Source: Prosopocoilus inquinatus
Taxonomy: Eukaryota; Arthropoda; Insecta; Coleoptera; Lucanidae
DNA length: 64,000 bases
NCBI GenBank assembly: GCA_036172665.1
Contig: CM069877.1
Location: 24,887,001 to 24,951,000 of the forward strand
Direction: 5' to 3'
A program made the position numbers and the translations under genes. A model generated the notes under the pieces. It had not been told where the DNA came from and ran no database searches. It was given only the letters and a program-made list of their open reading frames with translations. This document shows positions 1-10,090 of the stretch, piece after piece. Each line of letters begins with the position of its first letter. Within the stretch, counting starts at the first letter, position 1.

Positions 1-509
1 AACTCCTCATTATTGACCGCCATCACGCCACGCTTTAAGTCCAATTGGAACCCGTGGGCACACATGACGTCCATGCCCAAAATTGCCTCGTCCTCTATAT
101 CTGCCACCAGTGCACGGTGTTTTATTGGAGTTGAACCAATGGTGATGATAACCTCTACTTCACCGTGGACAGTTGCTGATGTTCCAGTTGCAGTTTTCAG
201 TCTCCACTTGGTCGGCTCGGTGTGTCCAGATGACTTAATGACGTCGGGTCTTAGGATGGTCTTCGTCGCACCCGTATCCAACAACATGGTGTGAGGAATG
301 TCATCAATGGTAACATCCACGAAGACACTGCTGGTTAACTGCCGTAGGGATATTACTTGGTTGGCTTTCGTCTTTGGGGACCTTTGAATACGGGTCGACG
401 TTTGCCCCTCTGCACCGACCCGGCTTAGTTTAACTGTGGCTTCCTTGGATCCTGTCTGGGTTTTGGACATCGCCTACGAACATGACCTTCCTCCTGGCAA
501 TTCCAGCAC
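1..509 (-). CDS. pol: pol N-terminus (retropepsin-like protease), partial
   Basis: Start of pol in the -1 frame relative to gag, overlapping the gag end by about 84 bases, so expression probably uses a -1 ribosomal frameshift as in many gypsy elements. The matching stretch in the second copy reads MLLDTGATKTIL, the DTG active site of an aspartic protease, here around 270-300. The flap region and the LGMDVM segment follow toward position 1. The left end is cut by the window. I matched this region to the second copy by eye and saw no indel. The start is inferred from the second copy, because a frameshift-translated pol needs no AUG. Confidence 0.7.
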
Positions 510-1417
510 ACCAGCGGCTTCTTCTGCTTGAGGACCTGTTCCACAATGCGGCGAACATCCTCGGCGGTGGCATATTCCTTGGATTGCCCCTTATTAGCAG
601 ATCCCACCTTGGCGTTGGCGGACTCTTCCTCTTCTTCCTGTTGGAAGTCCATAGCCGCTCGCACCTTGACATGCCCTCTTGAAACTCGTCTCGCCGCTTC
701 AAATTCCAAGGCATAAGCCAATGCGTTCTTGGACGTCTTCGGATGGGTCATTCTCAATGCCTGCTGGTTGTCTGGGTCACGGATTCCATCTATGAAGGTC
801 TGCACCGTCAAACATTTGAGGAATTCAACAGGAGCTGTGGGATATGCCAACTGGGCTAGACGCGCTACGTCCGCTTCGAATTCCTGAAGACTTTCTCCGT
901 ATTTCTGACAGCGATTCCTCAACTGCGCATGGTATACCTCGGACAGATGGGCCTGTCCGTAACGCATTTCCATCCTATTCACCAGCTTGTCGAAGTCTTC
1001 TTGTTCCTCTGGCGGCATCGTCTGTAGCACATCGATAGCGTCCCCTCTCAAGGCCACAATTAACGAAGTGGCTTTTTCGCTGGCCGTCCATCTGTTCGCC
1101 TTTGCTGCTGCTTCGAACTGTTTGAAGTAGTTGGGCCAAGAAGACTTTCCATCGAACGTTGGTGGTTTTATTTTCAATTTCGAATTTTCTGCTGGTCCTT
1201 CCACAATTCGGGTTTCATTATTTTCTAGTGTTTGTACTGGTGTCTGATCCCCGAACATTCGCAACCCCGCCATGATTTGTTCCAGATTTTTGATTTTGTT
1301 ATCCTGCTGGAATATTATTTCCTCCACATTTTCTTGCAGGTTCCTTGTTTCTTCTGATATTTTTACCACCAGTTTATCTTCGAGTCCTTTCGTCTGTTCT
1401 AGAAATTCACCCTTCAA
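425..1417 (-). pseudogene. gag: gag, C-terminal part with CCHC zinc knuckle (copy A)
   Basis: This 330-codon frame carries the capsid-like region of gag and ends with one CCHC zinc knuckle, CWNCQEEGHVRRRC, the nucleocapsid RNA-binding motif. The retrotransposon gag fold lies around residues 85-230 (GKSSWPNYFKQFE, then LIVALRGDAIDVLQ). It is out of frame with the N-terminal gag piece at 1407-1994 because of an indel near 1435-1450 that the second copy does not share, so gag is broken in this copy. The protein would coat the RNA in virus-like particles. Confidence 0.85.
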
Positions 1418-1994
1418 ATTTCCGGATTGTTCTAGAATAGATTGTTGTTAGAAGCTTCTCCTCTAAATTTCTAGATTGTTCTCGAAGTTCGTCCTTGAAA
1501 TTTCCAGATTGTTCTAGAAGCTTCTCCTCTAGATTTCTGGATTGTTCTCGAAGTTCGTCCTTGAAATTTCCAGATTGTTCTAGAAGCTTCTCCTTTAAAT
1601 TTCTGGATTGTTCTCGAAGTTCTTCCTTGAAATTTCCAGATTGTTCTCGAAGTTCGTTCTTGAAATTTCCAGATTGTTCTAGAAGTTTTTTCTCTAAATT
1701 TCCAGATTGTTCTAGAAACTTCGCGTCCAAATTTCTGGATTGTTCTTCAAGTTCGTCCTTGAAATTTCTGGATTGTTCTCGAAATTCATCCTTCAAGATT
1801 TTATTAAAATCGGCGGGACCACACGAAATTTCGAAAAGGAACGTTTCTGGATCTTCACCAGCTGTCAACAAATCGCATCGGAGACGCTGTTGAAGAGCGC
1901 CTTTCAAACCACAGGTTTCTAACTCTCGTTCTTCCAATTCGGTTTTTAATTCGGCCACTTTTAAGTCTTTTAACAACACTTTTCTCGTAGCCAT
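1407..1994 (-). pseudogene. gag: gag, N-terminal part with 11-residue coiled-coil repeats (copy A)
   Basis: The frame begins with MATRKVLLKDLKVAEL, which resembles a SAP-like helix-loop-helix (about residues 5-45), and then has about ten tandem 11-residue repeats alternating EQSGNFKDELR and EQSRNLEEKLL. An 11-residue period is typical of hendecad coiled coils, suggesting a rod that multimerises Gag. The reading frame leaves the repeats and stops just after a frameshift, while the true continuation lies in the 425-1417 frame. Start chosen because the same ATG and N-terminus occur in the second copy (32804). Confidence 0.8.
1437..1800 (-). repeat. 33-bp tandem repeats encoding the gag coiled coil
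   Basis: About eleven units of 33 bp, each containing the plus-strand phrase TTTCNNGATTGTTCT, in exact multiples of three so that the frame is kept. The equivalent array in the second copy (32330-32590) has a different number and order of units plus a 9-bp insertion in one, so the array changes by unit gain and loss. Confidence 0.85.
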
Positions 1995-2076
1995 TGTTTT
2001 TTTTTACTGATACTGTACTTATTTAATAATCTGATTAAATTTAATTTACTTTAAATTGTTTATTTATTTGCACAAA

Positions 2077-2092
2077 CCCCACACCGACACCA
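2077..2092 (-). promoter_or_regulatory. Primer binding site, copy A
   Basis: Directly inside the LTR, one base from its edge, the minus strand reads TGGTGTCGGTGTGGGG. Its complement ends in CCA as a tRNA 3' end does. The identical sequence sits at the same place in the second copy (32886-32901). I cannot name the tRNA. Confidence 0.7.
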
Positions 2093-2093
2093 C

Positions 2094-2427
2094 TGTTACG
2101 TTTCTAGGGTTTAAATTTATTTATTTAAACTAATAAAACACTCGGTAAGAACTTAACCGTTATTTAATAATGCGTACAATCTAATTTATTTGTAACAATT
2201 TATTTACATACTAAAATCTAATTTCGACGATCGCTGTTCGAATTCGACTGACTCCTGAGTAAACCCCGGGCGATTTTATATCCTTTGCTGCCCTCTCGAA
2301 TTTTCTAACGCTGGAAAAGTCTAGTCTGTTCGATGTAGGCCCCGGTGGCGTGATGGCCGATGACGCATAACAGCGAACCGACTTCTTGACGTCTTCAGCG
2401 TGACGTAGTACTGAGCGGCTCGCCACA
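2094..2427 (-). repeat. 5' LTR, copy A (334 bp)
   Basis: Begins TGTGGCGAGC and ends CGTAACA on the minus strand, with the standard TG...CA termini. It matches both LTRs of the second copy at equal length. A TATAAAA box lies at 2274-2280 (minus) and AATAAA polyadenylation-type signals occur near 2113-2125. The outer flank starts with ATAT at 2428; the matching duplication would be beyond the left edge. Confidence 0.92.
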
Positions 2428-3525
2428 ATATAAATAAATCACCCGATGTCAAACATACCAACAGAAAATATTATTTTAAGAAATAATCACAGGATATCAG
2501 AAGTAAAATAGATCATGTCGTAGGCAGACATATAAACTATAAGTAGTATCAGTTATTTCAGTCTACGTTTAGTAGTTTTCAAGAAAATATCCATTTTCTG
2601 AAAAATTTGTAGAAAATTTAGCTTAAATTAAAACCAACTGCAACGTCTTGCTGATAAGGCAGATTTTGCTTAAAAATACATGAAATTCATAGGTTCACTA
2701 GTGTTGAGGCAGATGACTCTTAACATAAAAGTGAATTAGGAGGTGAAGGAAAATCTCAACCCAGGAGGGGAATACAATTTGAAGTTCTGTAGTCTGTACG
2801 TGGTGTGTACCAATTATGATACCAAATTATTATAACTGCTGCGCGAGTCTATCGTTCGTAGCTAGACGTATGTGTTTATTTAAAATTAAATATATCATGA
2901 AATAACAATTACATTTACATTTATGTTTTTTTCTTCAATTTTCAAATCGCTGTCTACATCCATCACAGCAAGATGATGAATTAAAGAACGCCACCTACAG
3001 CAAATGTTTTGTACTGTCGCCGTCAAAAGAAAATGGACACTTTTTGACGTACATTTACATTTGCTGGGTAGCTGTAATTAGGCACTGTCATTTACGAATG
3101 ACAAACAAATTAACTTTTTAAACGTAAATTCATTTTCCACTTTTTACCTTAGCTGCATGGCTAACATGAACCAATATTTTTCAACGTTTGGCAGGTAATA
3201 GTAGAGATCAAAATAAGAAAAAAGTCTAATGAACCCATGTCCCATGTCTTCACTCTTCTAAAATTTTTATTTTTTACATAAAATTTGGGATCGATAAATT
3301 AAATAAAAAACTAAATTTTTAGACGTTGTATTGGCACTTTTGGTTTCACGGGAAGCAATATCAACTTTCTAATTTTAAATGGAACGGCCTGTATATTTTT
3401 ACATATTTGCAATCCACACATTATTTATAAAGGTCTTACAAAATTTAGTATTACTAATCTTACTTTTCAATGGAGAAAAGTTCCCGTTTTCACTACAAAT
3501 TTTCCACCAACAAAGTAAAAAATAG
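2428..3525. other. Unannotated AT-rich DNA
   Basis: No convincing reading frame, RNA gene or terminal repeats. Short open frames here have no recognisable motif. Confidence 0.5.
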
Positions 3526-3747
3526 GTGCTTTCTTTCGCTCACAAAATCGTGATCCAAACGTGTTTTTATTCAAAAACAGACATTATTTTCTTTGAATCT
3601 ATTTTTAACACTTGTTTGGCTTGAATTATGGTTATTTACAAGTGAACTATCAATAAAAAATTCAAGTCAGGTATTTTGTTTCAACAACTGGGAAATTCAG
3701 GTCCAAACTATTCGAAACTATTCAAACTTTTAAGCGAAAGAAAGCAC
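3526..3747. mobile_element. Small inverted-repeat element (MITE-like)
   Basis: A 15-bp perfect terminal inverted repeat, GTGCTTTCTTTCGCT at the left and its complement at the right, encloses 222 bp without coding potential. No clean target duplication could be assigned, so the superfamily is open. Confidence 0.5.
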
Positions 3748-5352
3748 ATAATATAATGATTTCTTTAAGATATTTATTCCGTGACTGTTGTTTAAATTAA
3801 AACTACATTTTTCAACACATATTATTCAAACTATTTGACAAGGGTCTGCAATGTATATATAAAATATAAACGCCAAGTGAAATTTTGGCTGCGGTAAATG
3901 AACAGTCGAAGTGGTCAGACCAAATCATATGATCACTTTTCTCAATTGCTGATTGGTCAGAGGCTTTAGTCGGACCGTTGACTTGACGATTCTGTGCAAT
4001 TTGACCGCTCACTTAACTCGCCCTTTATGAACATGATGCCACAGCGAATGAGATGCCGTTCGAAAACACGAATATTTGAATATTTTGTTTTATTTATTTT
4101 ATATTTTATTTTATTTGAATATTTTCGTTATTTATTAATTTAAGAGAATTTAAGAGAATGATAAATAGAAACAGCGCATAAATTTGATATTTTCACGTGT
4201 TATTGACTATAGTCTCTATTACAGTTACAGAGCTTTAATTAATAAGTTGATATTATTGTCATACTCTATACGTTTGTTTAAATGTGATCCTCCACACAGA
4301 TGATATTCGGTGAATGTGTCTTGTGGGTTAGTAATTCCCGCGATGTTTACTGTCTATGATCAGAGAAGCAAGTTCCGTAAGTTTTTTTTTTATTTTATGA
4401 GCGCCGGATAAGAGAATTTTCTTTTTGTTACAAGATTTTTTTGTATTTTTATCGTGTTGTATGTACTGTCGGTTAAAAATTTTGCACTTATTTTGCAAAC
4501 ACCCTGATAACAGTTGCAACCAAAATTTAATTACATTACGCATAATTATGTCACTGTTTATTAGAATTTTCAACATAATTAAATAATAAAAAAATACGTC
4601 CTCACTTTCTATCTAAATTTTTCGTTTTCCCAATGACTATTCTATTGAAGTCAGAAATAAATTTAATATTAATCAAGTATTTCATGAAAATAATATAGTT
4701 ACTAATTAATAAATTTATTTTATTTGTATAATAAATTGACATGATTCCATTTGCTTCAAATTACTTTATTCTACCAATTTTGTGAATTGCGGCCATTGTG
4801 GGTATTTTCATTATTCCCCACAGCTGTTGTGGTTCTTATGGCCATGGACAAGCTTCTGCCATTAAATTCTATTGTGCTCTCCCTTACTTTGTAATTTAAG
4901 GAGAGTACTAGTATTACAATACGGCCATCTACCCGGTAAAACTGTAAGGTCAATATTCTTCGCATGCAAAAGATGCCGCCACTTTCTAAACGATATTTAC
5001 TTATTCAATCTGACAAGCAGAGAATGTAATCCCCACCAAATGAAACGTGCTCTTAACACGCTCCACGGCCTGGTTTACTGGAACACATTTTAGGCACTTT
5101 GGACTGGCCCACGGACCGGCGTATATGACATATCGATTCAGCTGGCCTGGTTTCGATACGTAACTCGCTACGTTACGCACTTGAAAAATCCCATTGAGCA
5201 TATTAACCAGGTTTTCGCATTAAGATCAGTAGGGCCATAGAATTGATTTCATTTTTAGTGAATTAGATTAAGTTTTAGGAAACAGATTTAAACTAACTCT
5301 ATTTACTTCACTGTGACCGATAGAAGTTTCGTGTAACGTCATGAGCAGGGAG
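3748..5352. other. Unannotated DNA
   Basis: AT-rich sequence with TTTTATTTTATATTTTATTT-like low complexity near 4080-4130. The slightly less AT-rich stretch 4770-5210 has overlapping short frames on both strands but no motif I recognise. No gene is called. Confidence 0.4.
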
Positions 5353-5575
5353 AAGAATTCAGGCCACTTGTTCCGCGAACATTGCGAAAATTTAGTACTC
5401 GGATTGTATTAGCTCCGTCTCACAACAATCTCTCCCAAATGAAAACGCTCCCATTGCACTCCTTCCTCTCCTACTCAACAATAACAATTCGGAGTATTGG
5501 AGCGACCGAGCGGTGGCGGGAGCAAAGAGTACATTCGACGTAAAAAGCATCCAACACTAAGAGGCCTGAATTCTT
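5353..5575. mobile_element. MITE with AAGAATTCAGGCC termini
   Basis: Left end AAGAATTCAGGCC (5353-5365) and its complement at 5563-5575, a perfect 13-bp terminal inverted repeat around 223 bp of non-coding DNA. Class of parent transposon unknown. Confidence 0.55.
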
Positions 5576-5591
5576 ATTTTTTTACCAACCT

Positions 5592-5795
5592 TGATGAATA
5601 GTTTAAACAGCGATCTCCTGCGATCGCTTTTTGACGAAACATTGCATTAGGATTTACAAAATGAAGTCAGTTTGCTACATAATAAGTCTTCCCATACTTT
5701 GACAGCAAGCATGGCCGGGATGACTTATTATGTAGCAAACTGCCTTTAATTTGTCAAAAAGCGAAGAGGATGTCGCTGTTTAAGCTATTCATTAT
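5592..5795. mobile_element. Foldback MITE, family F1 copy 1
   Basis: The two ends are long imperfect inverted repeats (TTTAAACAGCGA..., CAGTTTGCTACATAATAAG) covering most of the element, leaving a short GC-rich loop near 5700-5715. Related copies lie at 6072-6228 and 46769-46904. Confidence 0.65.
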
Positions 5796-6071
5796 CTATT
5801 TTTCCAAAAAATGTTTACGTTTCTTTCCTCTAGTGATGTCAATTGTTGTAAAAATTCCTCTACATCTCCGTTTGATTAAAACTGGAATAGTGGCATTTGA
5901 AGGCCTACGTAACGCGCGAACATCAACGCAGCTTAGATTGGAGGAAAGTGAGATGTAATTTTTACAATCCGTTTGACAACACTAGTGTCCTATTTCACTC
6001 CAACCGATAGCATTAGAACGTATGGACGGTCTCTAGCGTGACTACCAGTACGTTGATTAATATTAATATTA

Positions 6072-6228
6072 TAAACAGATAAAATAGCGACATCTTACGA
6101 TCGTATTTTGACCTGACATGGCCGCCTTGCATGGGGGACTTATTAGGAGCAAATTCGCTTCAATTTGTCTTTCCTACTGCAGTGTCAGGTCAAAAAGCGA
6201 TCGTAAGATATCGCTATTTTATCTGTTC
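6072..6228. mobile_element. Foldback MITE, family F1 copy 2
   Basis: Arms GATAAAATAGCGACATCTTA and TAAGATATCGCTATTTTATC pair with few mismatches and share GCGATC and TTTTTGAC blocks with copy 1. No coding content. Confidence 0.65.
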
Positions 6229-6239
6229 ATCATTCTTAC

Positions 6240-6400
6240 ATCGCATTTGCGAATAAATTGAACAAGTCGTTTTTGTTTGCAGTGGGAATGTCGAGCTACG
6301 TTTCTGCTGACGAAGCCCCAAGCAGGGCTGAAACAGCTGTACAGAGGCTGCTCGAGGTTTTCACTGCAATCAAAAACGATTTGCACAAAATTTTTCATTA
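6240..6400. repeat. Dispersed repeat (GGCTGAAACAGCTGTA-containing)
   Basis: Contains GGCTGAAACAGCTGTACAGA and flanking sequence also found, inverted, at 46905-47050. In both places it lies directly beside a family F1 foldback MITE, so the two may be parts of one larger element. Confidence 0.5.
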
Positions 6401-6423
6401 ATATTATAGTAGCATAAATACAT

Positions 6424-6600
6424 TGTTATGGATCGTCAACTGTGGGGTGTTGGAGAGTGCACAACAAATACATAGACGTAGTTATTTTTTTAGTTTATTC
6501 TAAACTCCAGTTAATAACTAAAAGGAACAACGAAACTTCGCACTCAGGCAGAATAATTCCTAATGTTCTAATAAAATTTCCCAGGGCCGTACTCGCAACA
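6424..6600 (-). repeat. 3' LTR of Gmr1-type element (177 bp, internally deleted)
   Basis: Minus-strand TGTTGCGAGT...CATAACA. It matches the other LTR except for about 59 bp missing after the plus-strand AATTTCCCA, so the two LTRs differ mainly by one deletion. The purine-rich ACCGGGGGCAAC just upstream on the minus strand is a candidate polypurine tract. Confidence 0.88.
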
Positions 6601-6844
6601 GTTGCCCCCGGTTGAAAAAGTCATTGGGGTTAGAAATTCCAATTTCTGGCACCACATGACGTCTTCAATAGCTTCTTTATTGGATGTATTTAGCAAAACC
6701 ACACATGCTTGTATTGTTTTTAATGTAATTTACCAATTAAACTAAACTCTTTTTCTTTTAAACTGATCGATAGCATTTGTTAGAAAGTTGTCAAATTTAA
6801 ATGAATTCAACTGGTTTCTTTTCATTTACTTATTTTTTTTTATT

Positions 6845-7240
6845 TTAAATTAATCTTGACAGAGAATCTACATTCCCACATCTTTTTTCTGGCTTATAAA
6901 CAATAGTGAAATTCAACATTTGAAGTGTTAAAGACCACCTCAACAACCTTGCATTTTTATTGCCCATTTGTTTCAACCACGTTAACGGACAATGGTCGGT
7001 TTCAACTATAAAATGACTAAGATACAGGTAAGGTTTTAATTTTCCCACGGCCCAAATCAAAGCAGCACATTCTAATTCGCTAGCACTATACATTTGTTCT
7101 CTATCGGTAAGCTTTTTACTTAAATACAATACTGGATGTTCCTCGTTATTCTCATCACGTTGTGATAATGTCACTCCCATTCCACGTTTAGAACAATCAG
7201 TTTGCAGTATAAATTCCCGATTAAAGTTTGGAGCTTTCAA
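6845..7240 (-). pseudogene. pol: RNase H domain of Gmr1-type pol
   Basis: A 131-codon frame with the gypsy RNase H signature: FILQTDCSKRGMGV (first catalytic Asp), YSASELECAALIWAV (Glu) and VETDHCPLTWL (Asp), then a VDSLSRL end typical of the RNase H boundary. It is the last domain before the 3' LTR, with no integrase after it. It is one frame off from the RT piece at 7245, so pol is broken here. Confidence 0.85.
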
Positions 7241-7244
7241 TACC

Positions 7245-8150
7245 TTACCACTTACTAATTTTTCCTTCAGCTTTTGCTGCCACTTTTGCTTCTGACAGTG
7301 ATCGAAATCCTTGGCCTATCTTATGACCCAAATACAAAACTTGAGCTTTTCCCCATTCACATTTCTTTGCTTTAATTGTGAGTCCGGACTTATGCATTAC
7401 TGAGAAAACTTGTCGCAATTGTTTCAAGTGATCTTCCCAGTTTGTGGAATGAGCAGCTACGTCATCTAAAAATGGTTCTGCAAAATCTTCCAGTCTCTGA
7501 AAGGAAAATGGAGCAGATTGTAATCCAAAAGCTAATGTTACTGGTTCGTATACTCCTCTATGTGTTATAAAGGCTGCATATTTACTGGCACGGTGAGTCA
7601 TTCCAATTTGCCAATATGCTCTTACCACATCAATCAAACTCAAATACGCAGCGTTACTACATCTTTCCACACAAGATTAAACATTCGGTACTGGGTGTTG
7701 TTGTGGTACTGAAATTGCGTTTAAAGCTCTATAGTCAATCACTGGTCTAGGTTCCTTACCTTCAGCCTCGACAATAATCATAGGCGAAGAGTAAGCACTA
7801 TCGCTGGGTCTAATCACACCCAAATCCAGCATCTTGTCTATTTCTTTGTCAATAATTTCTCTTATCCGTGGAGAATGTGAATAAGCTCTTGTCCTTATTA
7901 TCTTTTCTTCTTTCAGGACAATGTCATGTTCTATTAAATTTGTTCTCCCAGGTCGATTTGAAAATAATCCGGGAAATTCTGAAATTAATTCCTTCAGTTC
8001 TTGCAACTGGAGGTTTGTAAGTTGTCCAACTCCTTTCGCCTGTTTTAAAACTTCAGGAGCAGTTAGTACATCGAATTCTTTTCAGTCTTCTAATTCCGGA
8101 AATTCTAATTCTGCATTTTCTTCACCAGAAGATGTTAAGATCAAAGCCAC
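7245..8150 (-). pseudogene. pol: Reverse transcriptase domain of Gmr1-type pol
   Basis: Two frames (7677-8006 and 7245-7670) are separated only by one in-frame stop at 7677-7679 and together make the RT core. N-terminal motifs are HSPRIREIIDKEIDKMLDLG, SSPMIIVEA and RPVIDYRALN. The palm has SLIDVVRAYWQI and the catalytic box FLDD (7461-7472), followed by LGHKIG. The stretch 8007-8150 links to the integrase C-terminus. The role would be copying element RNA into cDNA in cytoplasmic particles. The stop and nearby frameshifts make this copy non-functional. Confidence 0.85.
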
Positions 8151-8154
8151 CACT

Positions 8155-8962
8155 TCAGCTTTTTTTATAAAACGGCTTTAGTAAATTTACATGGACTAGC
8201 GTTTGTTTTCTTTTTCCGATAGGTTCTTCAATTATATAATTGGTTTCAGAAATTTTTTTCACAACTCTTTTAGGTCCTGTCCATTGCATTTGTAATTTAT
8301 TAGTTCGTGCATTTTGATATAACATCACTGTATCTCCAATCTCATAATTTACTCTTTTCGTTTTTCTATCGTAATATTTTTTTGAAATATTCTGAGCTTC
8401 CAACATTGATACTTCAGTTATTTCTTGGATCTTCTTTAAACGTTCCAATAGATTCAAAACGTAGCTCATTTGTATTTTTACCCACCCAAAGTTCTTTAAC
8501 CATACTTAAAGGGGATCTCATTTGGCGTCCATAGCAAAGTTCAGCCGGGCTAAATCCATGAGCTGCAAGAGTAGCAATTCTCAGGGCGAATAATGCTTGA
8601 TCATCCCACTCTTTACCGTGTTCGTAGCATAAAGCTCTTAATATTCTTTTAAATACTCCGTGAAATCTTTCCACTGCATTAGACTGAGGATGATACGCAG
8701 AACTGTGTATAATTTTAATTCTGCATTGGTCAAAAAATTCTGTGGTTAAGTTACTCATAAAAACTGTTCCTAAATCCATTTGAATTTCTGCAGGAAATTC
8801 CACTCTTGAAAATATATTCAAAAGACCTTTAACTACTGATTCTGAATCTGCTACTTGTAATGGTATAGCATCTGGAAATCTTGTCGCACTGCATATTAAA
8901 GTTAATAAATAGCGATTTCCCTTTTCTGTCTTAATCATCGGTCCAACTATATCCACATTCAC
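8155..8962 (-). pseudogene. pol: Integrase core and C-terminus of Gmr1-type pol
   Basis: Frame 8414-8962 begins VDIVGPM (first catalytic Asp) and continues to QMDLGTVF (second Asp) and SNAVERFHGV (Glu), so the DDE triad is kept. Frame 8155-8469 carries the C-terminal DNA-binding part (YYDRKTKRVNYEIGDTVMLY, then KRVVKKISETNYIIEEP, HVNLLKPFY). The two overlap through one frameshift near 8420-8460. The frame ends in KPFYKK and continues, after another indel in an A run, into the RT linker. This fixes integrase upstream of RT. Confidence 0.87.
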
Positions 8963-8974
8963 TCTTTTGTAAGG

Positions 8975-10090
8975 TTAAGTGATTATTGGTACTCGACACA
9001 TTGGTGCTCTCTTCTTATCAGTCGATTTTCCAACTCGTGCGCACACATCACAACATTTTATTTTCTGTTTTACATCTTTGGCCATTTGATTCCACCTATA
9101 ATTTTGTTTCAACCTTTCGATGGTTTTATTACAACCTAGATGTCCCATCCACATATTGTCATGAGCAGTATCTAATAGTTTCGATCTCAATTTTGTAGGA
9201 ACAACTATTTGTTCATAATTTCTCCCTAACTTGTCCACATATCGCCTATGCAAAATTCCTTGCGAAATGTAGAATTTAGCACCATTAATCTCATTTTTAC
9301 CTTCAGACATTTTAAAATATTCTTCAAGGTTAATGTCTTCTATTTGCATAAATTTTAGTGTCGTAGGCTTTATCTTCGTAATATCTGAAAAGTCTACATC
9401 TGACTCAGGAAGTAATAAACTTTCATTCTTTTCTGCAGTTTCTTCCCTGTTTTCTTTTCTTACATTTTCTTCTACTATTTTTCTTGATTCTATTTTTAAT
9501 TTATTCTTATCACCTTCCGACATCTCTTCCTGCCGCTTTTCTTCGGTTTGAATATTTTCTTGTGATTGTTTTAACAGTTTCTTTGCCTTTGATCTTGTTA
9601 GTGCAAATACTTGTTGGATTACAGTATCCGTTTTTTTACTTAACATTTCCCAAGTTCTGTTTGACAATAGGTAAAAGTTTTCATTTGGTAATTGTTTTGA
9701 GACCGCTGCTTCAGTAACTAAATTTTCGTTTTCCGAGAAACTCAATTCTACTTTTGCTACAGGTAAAGTCACACATTCTTCACTTAAAATTCCTCTTACG
9801 TTTATACATTTTCCGTTATAATCGTTTGCCTTAATTACATCAGCATGAACTATATCGTAACTTGCAGCACTATCTCGCAATATCTTACCTTCTATCCCAT
9901 TTACTCTAGCTGTGATTGTGTATGGTTCAAATAATTTTTCAATGCCACTGCTAGAGTTCACATTAGCTATTACGTTAGTTTTAGTTTTTGGACATTCTGG
10001 CGAATTTTTGAAATGACCTACACTTCCACATCCATAACATTTAAACGGTCTTCTTTTATCAAAACTACTTTTATCGATTTTTTTTTTCAT
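8975..10090 (-). pseudogene. pol: Zinc knuckle, protease and integrase H2C2 region of Gmr1-type element
   Basis: A 371-codon frame. Near residue 18 is a zinc-knuckle-like CYGCGSVGHFKNSPEC with a six-residue last spacer. Around residues 60-80 is a protease-like segment, KILRDSAAS, with DSA where an aspartic protease normally has DSG or DTG. A lysine/glutamate-rich linker follows. Residues about 255-365 form the integrase zinc-binding H2C2 domain, HDNMWMGHLG ... CDVCARV. It ends at an in-frame stop (8975-8977) directly before the integrase core. Confidence 0.8.

Larger units (their letters stand above)
1..2427 (-). mobile_element. Ty3/gypsy LTR retrotransposon, copy A (5' part; continues beyond left edge)
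   Basis: Reading on the minus strand this is a 5' LTR (2094-2427), a primer binding site, a gag region broken by a frameshift, and the start of pol (protease), which runs off the window. It is the same family as the full-length copy at 20896-33236, matching it almost base for base over gag, protease and LTR. Copy A lacks the solo-LTR insertion that splits protease in the other copy, so it gives the uninterrupted sequence of that site around 165-180. The 3' half, including any macrodomain, is outside the window. Confidence 0.9.

Noticed and set aside
1437..1800. CRISPR-like array
   Set aside because: The repeats are contiguous coding units without unique spacers, in a eukaryotic retrotransposon gag.
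1495..1893. Plus-strand 132-codon frame of repeated FPDCSRS-type units (also 32187-32558)
   Set aside because: It is the antisense shadow of the 33-bp gag repeats, which keep several frames open.
2211..2426. A 71-codon frame present in all three 334-bp LTRs (also at 21013-21228 and 33020-33283)
   Set aside because: It lies within the promoter and leader part of the LTR, has no recognisable domain, and shared frames are expected from LTRs only a few percent apart.
4872..5201. Overlapping frames on both strands near 5 kb
   Set aside because: No recognisable protein motif and no splice pattern.
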